Shown here piece after piece: positions 44,493-53,283 of a stretch of 64,000 bases of DNA (the stretch's first letter is position 1; each line of letters opens with the position of its first letter). The position numbers and the translations under genes were made by a program. Origin of the DNA: Bacillota bacterium (GTDB taxonomy: Bacteria > Bacillota > Sulfobacillia > JAJZYS01 > JAJYTV01); assembly GCA_021799275.1 (NCBI GenBank), contig JAJZAT010000014.1:1-64000 (forward strand), read 5' to 3'. The notes under the pieces are model-generated. The model was not told the origin of the DNA. It did not search any database and saw nothing but the letters and a program-made list of their open reading frames with translations.

Positions 44493-45272
44493 TCACGCCT
44501 CCGCGAGGTACTGGCGAAGGTCCCCGGCCGCGAGCCTCATGCCCACGAAGAAGGAGCCGAAGAGCGCGTATACGGCGCTGACTTCGTCGAAGCGCATCTC
44601 ATAGATGATCTTCTTGAACTGCAGAGGATCGTCGGAAAAGAGATCGACGCCCCACTCCCAGTCGTCGAGGCCCATGGAGCCCGTGATGATCTGCCGCACC
44701 CGATCGGCGTAGCTGTGGCCGATGACGCCATGGCTGCGCATCAGGTCCCGGCGCGCCGCGGCGTCGAGCATGTACCAGTTGTGCTGCTCGCCGCGCAGCT
44801 TGCTCATCGGGTAGAAGCAGATGTACCGGCTTTGGGGAAGATCGGGCTCGAGCCGGTGGCGCAGGGCCGCCTCCGCCTCGCGAGCCGCCTCCTCGGTGCG
44901 TGGCGCCGACGTATGGGTCGAGAGCTCCACGACGGAGAAGTAGGAATAGGCCGGAATGAGGCAGCTGCCGAGCTCGGTCTTCGCCCAGGCATTCTCGATG
45001 GCCGCGAGTTCCTCGATGGTCGGCCGGAAGTGCACGCCCATGAGATCCGCCTTATGACCGAGGAGCCAGTAGTGGCCGCTCGAGCCCAGGTGATCGGCCT
45101 CTTTCGCCTGTTCTCTCGCCATCAGGCCTTCCGCCTCAGCCAGCATCAGCTCCTTGCGGTCCTGCGCCATCGCCTGCCAGCGGGGCCAGTCGACGCGGTA
45201 GAGGCTATGCAGGCAGAACCAGCCGTCGAGCGTCTCCGGTGCCTTTGCCACCTTGATCTTCACCCCGTTCAT
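44493..45272 (-). CDS. hemQ: Coproheme decarboxylase HemQ (ChdC), chlorite-dismutase-like
   Basis: Last step of the coproporphyrin-dependent haem pathway of Bacillota and Actinobacteria: decarboxylation of coproheme to haem b with peroxide. The 259-residue protein has GWFCLHSLYRVDW at the N-terminus, the catalytic tyrosine motif CFYPMSKLRGEQHNWY, the haem-ligand His region SHGVIGHSYADRV, and GLDDWEWGVDLFSDDPLQFKKIIYEMRFDEVS (read in parts). The ATG is at 45272 with only a weak GAGATG upstream. It lies divergently from an epimerase gene. Confidence 0.93.
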   Translation of the reverse strand: MNGVKIKVAKAPETLDGWFCLHSLYRVDWPRWQAMAQDRKELMLAEAEGLMAREQAKEADHLGSSGHYWLLGHKADLMGVHFRPTIEELAAIENAWAKTELGSCLIPAYSYFSVVELSTHTSAPRTEEAAREAEAALRHRLEPDLPQSRYICFYPMSKLRGEQHNWYMLDAAARRDLMRSHGVIGHSYADRVRQIITGSMGLDDWEWGVDLFSDDPLQFKKIIYEMRFDEVSAVYALFGSFFVGMRLAAGDLRQYLAEA

Positions 45273-45393
45273 TGTACATCTCGCTGCAAGCAGGTCAGCC
45301 TGCGCAAAGGCCCTCCTCGCTGGCCGATCGGGCCTCAGGCAGGGACGGCCGCAGCGCGTGGACAAACCTCTCTGGGAAGAAGGAGTGCAAGCC

Positions 45394-46407
45394 ATGCGCA
45401 TGCTGGTGATCGGCGGATCGGGACTGATCGGGCGTCAGCTCGTGCCGCATCTCCTCGCCAAGGGGCACGACGTCGTCGTGCTGTCGCGCGGCAACCGCAG
45501 GATCGAGGCATCCGGGGCGCGCCACGTGCTCGCGGACCGCCGCGATCCGGCGGCGGTGCGAAAGGCCGCGCAGGGCACGTTCGACGCCCTGATTGACAAT
45601 GTCGCCTATGTCCCCGAGGACGCACGGTCCGTGCTAGGAGCCCTCGAAGGTCGCATCGGACATTATGTGCTGACGAGCACGGCCTTTGTCTACCCGGCGC
45701 TCGACGCGGGGGAGTTCGGGCCGTCCGCGCCGCTCAGGGAACAGGACGCCCCGCCGGCTTCTCTCGCCACGTGGGGGCAGGACGACTCGCCGCACGGCCG
45801 CTACGTGCAGGGCAAGCGACTTCTGGAGCGCAGCCTCTACGAGGACTGTCTCGAGCTCGGGCTGCCGCTCACGATCATCCGGCCGGCACCGCAGATCATG
45901 GGCCCTTACACCGAAGACGGGCGCTTCGCCTGGTTCTGGCTGCGCACCGCCGACGGCGGTGCGATCTGGCTGCCGATGGAAGCCCGCGTGCACGCGGGTC
46001 CCTGCCAGGTCGCCTATTCGGGCGACGTCGCCCGCATCCTCGCGGCGGCCGCGGCCAGGCCACCAAAGACGTACGCGGTGCACAACGCGGCACAGCCGGA
46101 ACTCTGGTCCTACGAGGAGTACCTCGGCCTCATGGCCGAGATTGTCGGCAGGCGGGCCGACGTCCGCTACGCGACACGAGACGCCCTCGACCGCTCTTCC
46201 TTCGCGGTCGAAGGCGTCTACCGCCTGCCACTCCCCTATCGCGTCGCGCTCGAGGTCTCGAGCGTCGCCGACCGGCTCACGTTCTCCTGGACTCCGATGC
46301 GCTCCTGGATGGCCCAGACCGGAGACTGGGTCGGCCGCTACTACGTCGGCCGGCAGGAACCCTGGTACCGCCTGCGGTCCGAGGAGATCGCCTGGCCGGG
46401 TTTCTGA
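45394..46407 (+). CDS. NAD-dependent epimerase/dehydratase (extended SDR)
   Basis: 337 residues, with an N-terminal Rossmann motif VIGGSGLIGRQL. A YVQGKRLLE at about residue 135 stands in for the usual YxxxK, and the substrate-binding region follows. Proteins of this group (UDP-glucose epimerase or plastid RNA-binding-like) often have no sugar role. The ATG at 45394 follows AAGGAG at 7 nt. It is monocistronic, between hemQ (divergent) and the HAD gene (convergent). The substrate is unknown. Confidence 0.85.
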   Translation: MRMLVIGGSGLIGRQLVPHLLAKGHDVVVLSRGNRRIEASGARHVLADRRDPAAVRKAAQGTFDALIDNVAYVPEDARSVLGALEGRIGHYVLTSTAFVYPALDAGEFGPSAPLREQDAPPASLATWGQDDSPHGRYVQGKRLLERSLYEDCLELGLPLTIIRPAPQIMGPYTEDGRFAWFWLRTADGGAIWLPMEARVHAGPCQVAYSGDVARILAAAAARPPKTYAVHNAAQPELWSYEEYLGLMAEIVGRRADVRYATRDALDRSSFAVEGVYRLPLPYRVALEVSSVADRLTFSWTPMRSWMAQTGDWVGRYYVGRQEPWYRLRSEEIAWPGF

Positions 46408-46447
46408 CGGCGGGGCCCCAGGGTCTTCGGCACCGTCGGTCGCGGCT

Positions 46448-47149
46448 TCAGGCGAGAGCGTCCGCCCAGATGGTCGGCAGATCGGTGATGCTGCCGAAGC
46501 GCAGGCGCTCCGTCGGTTCGGGCTTGCCGCGCGGCGGTGCGAGGAGGTGCACCGCCATGCCGGCCGAGAGCGCCGGCATGTCCTGATCCTCGTCGTCGCC
46601 CACCATCAGGCACTCGTCCGCCGGGGCACCCACCGCGTCCGCCATCTCGAGGAAGTAGGAGCGATGCGGCTTCGCGCTGCGGTTGGCCTCGAGGCAGGCG
46701 ACATGGTCGATCCAGTCCGATTTCACGCCCGCCCAGCGCAGGCGCTCGAGCATGACATCGCGCGGGTAGATCGGCATCGTGGCCACGACCACCTTGAGAC
46801 CGCGCTCGTGCATGGCCCGCACGACGTCCGCAGCCCCCGCGATCGGCTTCGCCATCGCCCTCAGCCCCGGCAGGATCTCCTTCGAGGCATGGTGGATGGC
46901 GCGCCAGAGGTCCGCCGGCGACCGGTCCAGGGTGTCGCTCAGCTTGCGCAGGAGGCAGACCTGGTTCGAATCCTCGTTCACCTCGGGTGCCAGCATGGCG
47001 TAGGTGGAACCGGCCAGCACCGCGAGCCCGCGTTCCTGGTCGTCCGGCATCAGCCGCTCCGCGACCGACCGGGTGTACGTCTCGATGAAGTTGTCGACGT
47101 CGATGTCGAGCAGCGTGCCATCGAGGTCGAAGAGAACCGCGCGAATCAT
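46448..47149 (-). CDS. HAD superfamily hydrolase
   Basis: 233 residues. HAD motif I is VLFDLDGTLLDID at the N-terminus, motif II is VVATMPIYPRD, the lysine lies in NRSAKPHRSYFLEM, and motif IV is MVGDDEDQDMPALSAG. The cap is helical (C1 type). The ATG follows GGAGGTCTTCC. It is the last gene of the catabolic operon, 65 bp after the aldehyde dehydrogenase. It would remove phosphate from a small metabolite; which one is not clear. Confidence 0.88.
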   Translation of the reverse strand: MIRAVLFDLDGTLLDIDVDNFIETYTRSVAERLMPDDQERGLAVLAGSTYAMLAPEVNEDSNQVCLLRKLSDTLDRSPADLWRAIHHASKEILPGLRAMAKPIAGAADVVRAMHERGLKVVVATMPIYPRDVMLERLRWAGVKSDWIDHVACLEANRSAKPHRSYFLEMADAVGAPADECLMVGDDEDQDMPALSAGMAVHLLAPPRGKPEPTERLRFGSITDLPTIWADALA

Positions 47150-47214
47150 GGAAGACCTCCTTCGCTTGCTGGTCTCGGCCTCAGCTCCGTTGGGCGTCCG
47201 CAAGCCGCGGCCGA

Positions 47215-48711
47215 TCAGAAATACTGCATCGGCTGATCGTTGAGATCGGCGATGACGGTCTTCGTCTCGAGGAAGGCCTCCACGCCCTCGACGCCGAGAT
47301 CGCGGCCGTAGCCGCTCTGCTTGAAGCCGCCAAAGGGCGCGGTGGGCGTCAGGACCTGGTAGGCGTTGAGCCAGATCGTGCCGGCGTCGAGCTGCTGCGA
47401 CAGGCGCAGGGCCCTGCGCACGTCCTGCGTCCAGACCGCCGCCGCGAGGCCATACATCGTGCCGTTCGCGATCTCGAGGGCTTCCTCGTCACGGTCGAAG
47501 GGGATGATGGCGGCCACCGGGCCAAAGATCTCCTCCTGGGCGATGACCGACTCCGCCGCGACGTCCCGGAACACGGTGGGCTGAAAGAAGTAGCCGCCCG
47601 CCTCGCGTTGCTGCGCTCCGCCGAGGACGGGGCGAAGGCCCGAGTCCACGGCCTGCCCGACGTAGCCGGCGACACGCCCGTACTGCGCCTGGCTCACCAG
47701 GGGGCCAAGGTCCGTCATCTGGTCCTCGGCGTCGCCCACGATGAGGTCGCCGGCCCGCTCTACGACCGCCTCGACGAAGCGGTCGTAGAGCGGACGCTGC
47801 ACGAGGATGCGGCTGCCCGCCTGGCAGACCTGGCCCGAGTTGAAGAAGATGCCGAAGAGCGCGCCTGAGACGGCATCGTCGAGGTTCGCGTCGGCGAATA
47901 CGATGTTGGGAGACTTGCCGCCGAGCTCGAGCGAAACGCGCTTGAGGCTTCTCGCCGCCTCGGCGGCCACGACCCGCCCCGTCTCCGTGCTGCCCGTCAG
48001 GGCGATCTTCGCCACCTTGGGGTGGCGGACGAGCGCCGCCCCGACCGCGTCACCGCCCGGAAGAACCGAAAGCGTGCCTTCCGGCAGTCCGGCGTCCCGT
48101 GCCGCGTCGGCGAGCGCCAGAGCCACGAGCGGGGTCTCGGGAGCCGGCTTGAGGATCGCCGTCGCCCCCGCGGCCAGACACGCCGCCACCTTCCACGCCG
48201 GCATCAGCAGGGGAAAGTTCCACGGCGTGATCAGGGCCGCCACCCCGACCGGCTGCTTCTGCGTCCACGTCATGTAGCGGGTGGTGGCGCCTTGCAGGCT
48301 GAAGGGCAGCGTCCGCCCGTGCACCAGCGTACCGGCCGCGGCGAAGTAGTCGAAGGCGTCGGCGGCCATCGGTATCTCGATGAAGCGCGCGGCGGAGAGG
48401 GGCATGCCGCTCTCGCGCGCCACGAGGCGTGCGAGCTCGATCGTGCGCTCGCGCAGCCTCGTCGCGATGCCCGCGAGAATGCGTTGCCGCTCCAGCACCG
48501 GCAGGCTGCGCCACACCCCCGTCTCATGCGCCGCGGACGCTGCCGCCACCGCGGCGTCGACATCCTGCTCGCCGCTCTCCGCCACCTCCGCGAACGGTTC
48601 GCCCGTGGAGGGGCTCAGGTCCGGCGACATGGCGCCGCCTGCGGCGGGACGTCGCTCGCCGCCGAGCGAGAGCCGCCCGTCCAGCAGATCGGCCTTGATC
48701 TCGACGCTCAA
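47215..48711 (-). CDS. NAD(P)-dependent aldehyde dehydrogenase
   Basis: 498-residue ALDH with every catalytic element: ITPWNFPLLMPAWK (oxyanion Asn), ILKPAPETPL (cofactor Lys), ALTGSTETGR (NAD site), SLELGGKSPN (general-base Glu) and FNSGQVCQAGSR (nucleophile Cys). A TTG start overlaps the SCP2 stop. The closest general group is betaine-aldehyde or phenylacetaldehyde-like dehydrogenases. In this operon it probably oxidises an aldehyde made by the neighbouring alcohol dehydrogenase or aldolase. Confidence 0.93.
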   Translation of the reverse strand: MSVEIKADLLDGRLSLGGERRPAAGGAMSPDLSPSTGEPFAEVAESGEQDVDAAVAAASAAHETGVWRSLPVLERQRILAGIATRLRERTIELARLVARESGMPLSAARFIEIPMAADAFDYFAAAGTLVHGRTLPFSLQGATTRYMTWTQKQPVGVAALITPWNFPLLMPAWKVAACLAAGATAILKPAPETPLVALALADAARDAGLPEGTLSVLPGGDAVGAALVRHPKVAKIALTGSTETGRVVAAEAARSLKRVSLELGGKSPNIVFADANLDDAVSGALFGIFFNSGQVCQAGSRILVQRPLYDRFVEAVVERAGDLIVGDAEDQMTDLGPLVSQAQYGRVAGYVGQAVDSGLRPVLGGAQQREAGGYFFQPTVFRDVAAESVIAQEEIFGPVAAIIPFDRDEEALEIANGTMYGLAAAVWTQDVRRALRLSQQLDAGTIWLNAYQVLTPTAPFGGFKQSGYGRDLGVEGVEAFLETKTVIADLNDQPMQYF

Positions 48712-49136
48712 GGCAGCACCAGATCCTCTCGGCCGATGCTGCGGACGTGGTCAGGGTAGAGAGGGTAGATCTCATCCAGGCTCGGCAGAAGCTTCATGGC
48801 GCGCGACAGCGGCCCCGTGGCCCGGATCTGCTGGCGCGAGAGCGCCTGGGCGAGGTCGAGCTGGCCCTGCCAGAAGCGGTTCGCGAGGTCCGCCGCCTGA
48901 TCGAAGATCAGCGTGGCTTCGGGCTGGTCGGGTCCTATGACGACGTGGAAGTCCTTGCCCGTTTCGGCCGGGTCTTCCGGTACCCAGCTCACGAACGCGT
49001 CGGGATCGTGGAACTGGAACCGCACCGTCCCCCCGACCTTGTGGATCAGGCTGGCCTGCGGCAGCGGGATGAGCGACTCGAAAAAGCTGCCGAGCACACG
49101 GTAGACTTCATCCGCGTCCTGGAAGTAGGCACCCAT
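48708..49136 (-). CDS. SCP2 sterol-binding domain protein
   Basis: 142 residues with a single SCP-2 lipid-binding domain (LIHKVGGTVRFQFHDPDAFVSWV and VIGPDQPEATLIFDQAADLANRFWQGQLDLAQALSR, read in parts). SCP2 proteins bind hydrophobic ligands or acyl groups. Between an alcohol dehydrogenase and an aldehyde dehydrogenase it may carry a hydrophobic substrate, as in operons for terpenoid or long-chain alcohol oxidation. The start is ATG at 49136. Confidence 0.8.
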   Translation of the reverse strand: MGAYFQDADEVYRVLGSFFESLIPLPQASLIHKVGGTVRFQFHDPDAFVSWVPEDPAETGKDFHVVIGPDQPEATLIFDQAADLANRFWQGQLDLAQALSRQQIRATGPLSRAMKLLPSLDEIYPLYPDHVRSIGREDLVLP

Positions 49137-49156
49137 GCGGCGGTTTCCCCCTGTCC

Positions 49157-50275
49157 TTAGCGGTCGTCCGAGATGCGCAGGAGAGGCCGCCCGGCCCTGC
49201 CTTGGCGCATGGCGTCGAACGCCTCGTTGATCTCCTCGAGTTTGAAGGTCGGGCCTGCCAGGGCGCGGAGGTCGAACGTGCCCTGGCGGTAGGCCTCGAA
49301 CAACTGCGGCGCGTCGTCCCTCAGCACCCCTCCGCCGTACCACGTGCCCGTCAGCGTCTTCTGCTGCGATGGGAACGTGAACGCGTTGAGCGAGACGTCG
49401 AGGTGCGGCGGGCTCACCCCGACCACCACCGCGGTGCCCCCTGGCCGCAGGGCGTTGAACGCCTGCGCGATCGTGTCCGGCGTACCCACCACCTCGAAGG
49501 CCTGATCGACGCCGTATCCGTCCGTCAGGTCGAGAATGGCCTGCAAGGGATCCTGCGCTCCGGCCTGTACGACGTCCGTGGCGCCGTGCCGCTTCGCCTC
49601 CTCGAGGCGCTCGGGGGAGCGGTCGACGGCGATGATCCGCTCGGCTCCTTGCATGCGAGCCGCCATCACGACGCTCTGGCCGACGCCACCGACGCCGATC
49701 ACCGCCACCTGCACGCCGGCCGGCATCTTGGCCGCATGGGCGACGGCGCCGTAGCCCGTGGTGGCGCTGCAGCCGATCAGGGCCGCAAGCTCGAGCGGGA
49801 TGTCGTCCGGAACCGGCACGACGCCGCCCGCAGGCACCAAGGCATACTGCGCGAACGCGCCGACGAGGCTCATGACGTGCATCTCCTCGCCCTGCCTGTG
49901 GACACCCCTGCGTCCGCGCCAGAGCGTCCCCTTCTCCGCGGCCTTCTTCGTCGTCTCGCACATCCCGGTCCAGCCATGCCGGCAGGGGACACACTCCTTG
50001 CACTCGGGCAGCCACGACAGCACCACGCGGTCGCCCGCCGCGACGCCTGTCACACCCTCGCCGACGGCTGCGACGACGCCCGCGCCCTCGTGCCCCAGGA
50101 CCATGGGCACCGGCAGCGGCAGGTCGCCGGTGATCACGTGCTCGTCCGTATGGCAGATCCCCGCGACCGCGATCCGCACCAGCACCTCGCCAGGCCCCGG
50201 CTCATCCACCTCGACTTCCTCGATCCGCAGCGGCTCCTCGTAATCCCAGAGCACGGCCGCCAACGCCTTGGGCAC
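49157..50275 (-). CDS. Zinc-dependent alcohol dehydrogenase
   Basis: 372-residue medium-chain dehydrogenase. Catalytic zinc ligands: GICHTDEHV and GHEGAGVV. Structural zinc: PECKECVPCRHGWTGMCE (four Cys). The NAD site is VIGVGGVGQSVV. It resembles class III-like enzymes that take aryl or long-chain alcohols. The GTG start at 50275 follows GGAAGGA at 10 nt; a second GTG three codons upstream lies too close to that site. It is the second gene of the operon, 54 bp after the aldolase-like gene. Confidence 0.92.
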   Translation of the reverse strand: MPKALAAVLWDYEEPLRIEEVEVDEPGPGEVLVRIAVAGICHTDEHVITGDLPLPVPMVLGHEGAGVVAAVGEGVTGVAAGDRVVLSWLPECKECVPCRHGWTGMCETTKKAAEKGTLWRGRRGVHRQGEEMHVMSLVGAFAQYALVPAGGVVPVPDDIPLELAALIGCSATTGYGAVAHAAKMPAGVQVAVIGVGGVGQSVVMAARMQGAERIIAVDRSPERLEEAKRHGATDVVQAGAQDPLQAILDLTDGYGVDQAFEVVGTPDTIAQAFNALRPGGTAVVVGVSPPHLDVSLNAFTFPSQQKTLTGTWYGGGVLRDDAPQLFEAYRQGTFDLRALAGPTFKLEEINEAFDAMRQGRAGRPLLRISDDR

Positions 50276-50329
50276 CTTACGCACTTCCTTCCGGCCAACC
50301 GCACCGCCCAGGAGCGGAGACACAAACCT

Positions 50330-51406
50330 TCAGGCCATCGGGACACGCGAGACAATCCTGCCGTCGACCCGCTCCATGATGTCGTCGAGGTCGCGGCCGG
50401 TGATCGTCAGTCCGTGGTTCTTGAGCCCGACGACCGCCTGGGCGGGGTCGTCCGCCTCGCGCACCGCCTCCGCCACCGCCTGGGCGAGCTCGATCGTGCC
50501 GCAGGGGTAATTGATCTCGGTCGAGCGCACGCCGTCCATCCAGGCGTGGACGTGAATGATCGCCCCGACGTCGGGATGTTCGCGGTAGATGATGTGGTGC
50601 TCGATGGCGTCCACCGACACCCGGCGCCCCTTGATCCCCGGTGGCTGCGACAGGCGCATCGCCTTGACGTCGGGGTCGAACGTCTTGACCATCTGGACGT
50701 CCTTGCCGACCTCGCGCAAATGCGACTTGTCCACGCCGCTCGCGGACATCCAGAAGCGGCGTGCGTCGTGGCGCATGCTCAGGTTGCCGTAGGAGAGACC
50801 GCCGAGCTGGAACAGAAGCTGCACGTGCCGCCACTCGTCCGGAGGCAGGATCTCCTCGATCGGGAACGGCGTCGGGAGGACGCCCCAGCCGTCCAGGGTC
50901 TTGCCCGCACGGTCCAGCTGGTCGATCTCGCGCCCCCCGCCCCAGAGGTCCTCCTCGAGGTCCGGGTCGAAGACGTTGTCCACGATCAGGTGCGACGCCG
51001 CGAGCGGCGTCAGCCGCTCGACGAGCTCCTGCATGTGTCGCTCGGACTCGTACGGCGCCTTGGTCTCGTAATAGCCGCGCTCGAGCGTGATGAAGTAGGT
51101 CTTCGGATTCCGCTCATCGCCGACCACCGCGATCATCAGGTTGGCGAGCGAGCGGATCATCCAGGCGTAGGCGCCGCGCAGGATGTCCTCCGGGCTCTCC
51201 TGCAGGCGCAGGAGAGCAATGACATAGGTCGCCTGCGCCCGCCGCCTGAACGGGCGCGGCCTGTCCTGATCGACGAACGAGAGGATCAGCTTGGCCTGTT
51301 GTTGAGGTCCCTGCACATGTCCGGCCCCCACGAGCGCCTGCGATAGCCTCTCGGAAAACCCCTGCATGCAAGCGTCCGGCGGAGAACCATAGAAGCTGAA
51401 TTCCAA
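50330..51406 (-). CDS. Class II aldolase/adducin domain protein with a long N-terminal extension
   Basis: 358 residues. The C-terminal half (about 190-358) is a class II aldolase domain with SYGNLSMRHDARRFWMSASG, the metal-binding His pair in AIIHVHAWMDG and LKNHGLTITG. The first roughly 185 residues have no family I recognise; they include LERGYYETKAPYESERHMQELVERL. TTG at 51406 is proposed as the start, after GAAGGGGG; the frame stays open further upstream but has no likeness to anything. It is the first gene of the operon with the alcohol dehydrogenase. Retro-aldol cleavage of a phosphorylated or hydroxylated compound is plausible. Confidence 0.75.
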   Translation of the reverse strand: MEFSFYGSPPDACMQGFSERLSQALVGAGHVQGPQQQAKLILSFVDQDRPRPFRRRAQATYVIALLRLQESPEDILRGAYAWMIRSLANLMIAVVGDERNPKTYFITLERGYYETKAPYESERHMQELVERLTPLAASHLIVDNVFDPDLEEDLWGGGREIDQLDRAGKTLDGWGVLPTPFPIEEILPPDEWRHVQLLFQLGGLSYGNLSMRHDARRFWMSASGVDKSHLREVGKDVQMVKTFDPDVKAMRLSQPPGIKGRRVSVDAIEHHIIYREHPDVGAIIHVHAWMDGVRSTEINYPCGTIELAQAVAEAVREADDPAQAVVGLKNHGLTITGRDLDDIMERVDGRIVSRVPMA

Positions 51407-51789
51407 CGACGCACCCCCTTCTGGCGCCTCCCCACGCACGTGCCCCGAACGCCGCCCTCTCCGGCCGGGTCCGGCCGAGGCGACGCTGCACGGATCGACG
51501 TAGGAAAGGACGGCACGCCAAAGATCATGCGGGCCGTCCAATGCGCGCGGAGGGGGAGCCGCCGAGACGTTAGATATGCCTTGTCGAGGTGCGTGATGCG
51601 CACCGCGTGATGGTGCAGGTGTGGGCTCAGGGCGTCGGCAGCGATCGCCTGGCGCCCGCAGGATGCAGGCGTAGGTAGACGCATGACGCACCGGATCGGC
51701 CGGAACGCGGTCCCCGGCGTCAGTCCGAGCAGCGTCCCATGTCCGCTTTGCACGTTGCGCCAAGGCCGCACCTCCGCCACTAGGAAGAA
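51407..51789. other. Intergenic region upstream of the catabolic operon
   Basis: About 380 bp, with no supported gene. It must hold the promoter of the aldolase operon, but I found no convincing sigma-A hexamers. A GCATATCTAAC at 51567-51577 (minus) faintly resembles a sporulation sigma -10 and is not claimed. Confidence 0.3.
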
Positions 51790-51819
51790 CTCGGCGAACC
51801 TCCGAGGGCGTTCACCGAG
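51790..51819 (-). terminator. Terminator after the metallo-hydrolase gene
   Basis: 10-bp stem (CTCGGTGAAC / GTTCGCCGAG on the minus strand, with one G-U pair), loop of 10 nt, followed by TTCTTCCT. It lies about 100 bp past the stop of the 51922-52524 gene. Confidence 0.55.
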
Positions 51820-51921
51820 ATGTTATTTCGTTCCATGGCAGGCAAGTCCCTATGTCCATTTGTACCGATCGATCGTGGCCAAGCCTTCGGGACAGGACCG
51901 TAAGTAGCAAAGGCGTCGCAC

Positions 51922-52524
51922 TCAGAGGCCGGCCAGGAACGGGTTCTCCTCGCGCTCGCGGCCGATCGTCGTCCCGGGGCCGTGGCCTGGATGCACCCGC
52001 GTCTCGGCCGGGAGTTCCAAAAGGCTGGCCAGGGAACGGTAAAGGGTCTCGGTGTCCCCGCCTTCGAGGTCGGTGCGGCCGATCGAGTCGTAGAAGAGGC
52101 AGTCGCCCGCGAAGAGATCGTCGCCGATGCGGAAGGCAAGGTGCCCCGGCGTGTGACCGGGCACCGCCAGCACGTCGATCTCGAGGCCGCAAAGCTCGAG
52201 CCTTTCGCCCCCGCGCAGTAGGTGATCCGGCTGAGGCACCGGATAGGTTTCGCCCAGGAACTCGCCGGTCGCGTACGGCAGGTCCCTTTCGGGATAGTAA
52301 AGCGGGCAACCGAGCATCTGCCGCAGCACCTCGGCCCCCAGCATGTGGTCACCGTGCCCATGGGTGATCAGGATGGCGTCGATGTGCAGACCGAGGGAGC
52401 GCGCCTTGGCCGCGATGGCCTCCGGCAGGTAGCCGGCGTCGATCAGGGTCGCGTGCGCTGGGTCCGGCCAAACGAGATAGCAGTTCGTCGAGAACGGGCC
52501 GAAGGTCGCATTGCGGATCTCCAC
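51922..52524 (-). CDS. MBL-fold metallo-hydrolase, glyoxalase II-like
   Basis: 200-residue beta-lactamase fold with the dinuclear metal motif ITHGHGDHMLGAE, the further ligands VPGHTPGHLAFR and GDCLFYDSIGRTDLEGGD, and HPGHGPGTTIGRE. It resembles the hydroxyacylglutathione hydrolase-like YqgX group. A GTG start at 52524 follows GGGAGG at 9 nt. It lies about 50 bp past dtd on the same strand, an arrangement often seen near relA and hisS. Confidence 0.9.
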   Translation of the reverse strand: MEIRNATFGPFSTNCYLVWPDPAHATLIDAGYLPEAIAAKARSLGLHIDAILITHGHGDHMLGAEVLRQMLGCPLYYPERDLPYATGEFLGETYPVPQPDHLLRGGERLELCGLEIDVLAVPGHTPGHLAFRIGDDLFAGDCLFYDSIGRTDLEGGDTETLYRSLASLLELPAETRVHPGHGPGTTIGREREENPFLAGL

Positions 52525-52575
52525 CTGGGTACCGCCTCCCAAAAGACGCTGGATGGTCGAAGCTGCCGACCGCGG

Positions 52576-53019
52576 CTAGCGCAAACGGCCGCATCGGGAG
52601 TCGATCAGAATGGTCAAGGGCCCGTCGTTCTCGGATAGGAAGCGCATGTCCGCAGCGAACACGCCGCACTCGGCCGCGCCGAAGCGAGCGAGAAACTCCT
52701 GCCACATGGCCTTCGCGTCGTCTGGAGGCAGCGCCGGAGCGAAGTCCGGTCGGTGGCCCTTGGAGACATCGCCGTACAGCGTGAACTGCGGCACCAGGAG
52801 GTGCCCGAGGCCGAGTTCATCGGCGCTGTGGCGCAGCCTCCCCGTCTCGTCGGGAAAGATGCGCAGGGCACGGAGCTTCCGCACCATCCAGTCGACGTCC
52901 GTGGAGCCATCCTCCCGGCCGAAGCCGACGAGCGCGGCCTGACCAGGTCCGATGGCGGCGACCGTCTCGCCGCCGACACGCACCTCGGCACGCAGGACGC
53001 GCATAGCGACGGCCCGCAA
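52576..53019 (-). CDS. dtd: D-aminoacyl-tRNA deacylase
   Basis: Removes D-amino acids from mischarged tRNA. The 147-residue protein has the family signatures KLRALRIFPDE, LLVPQFTLYGDVSKGHRPDF (with the SQxT-like catalytic region as PQFT) and the C-terminal ENDGPLTILID for the Gly-cisPro-like loop. A TTG start follows GGGGAGGA at 6 nt. In B. subtilis dtd lies directly after relA; here about 2.7 kb of other genes has been inserted between them. Confidence 0.93.
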   Translation of the reverse strand: MRAVAMRVLRAEVRVGGETVAAIGPGQAALVGFGREDGSTDVDWMVRKLRALRIFPDETGRLRHSADELGLGHLLVPQFTLYGDVSKGHRPDFAPALPPDDAKAMWQEFLARFGAAECGVFAADMRFLSENDGPLTILIDSRCGRLR

Positions 53020-53283
53020 GCGGATTCCTCCCCTGGCATGTGAGACTGTGGATCTCCCTGGCAGGCATCATACCACCGGCCGCCGCGTCGCAGGATCCGC
53101 CTTCGACTGCCGGCCGGGCCTCGACCCACACGGGCTGGCTGCCGCGCATCGGAATGACCGTTCCTGAGGACGACTGCGGCGACTGTTCAGGCCGGTGGGT
53201 GCTGAATCGCCCCGCCGCCCACCGGCCTTGTACACCAACCCCTCCTTCGTCAGGGGTCTGGCGATGGTCCGGCGCAGCCTGCT
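53020..53283. other. Intergenic region with a strong hairpin at 53190-53227
   Basis: No gene is supported. A perfect 10-bp stem (GGCCGGTGGG / CCCACCGGCC) with an 18-nt loop lies between dtd and the broken lipoprotein gene and may be the old terminator of that gene. Confidence 0.45.

Noticed and set aside
51407-51763. Upstream extension of the class II aldolase-like protein to about 478 residues
   Set aside because: The frame is open but has the composition of non-coding GC-rich DNA, and a TTG with a ribosome site at 51406 explains the start.
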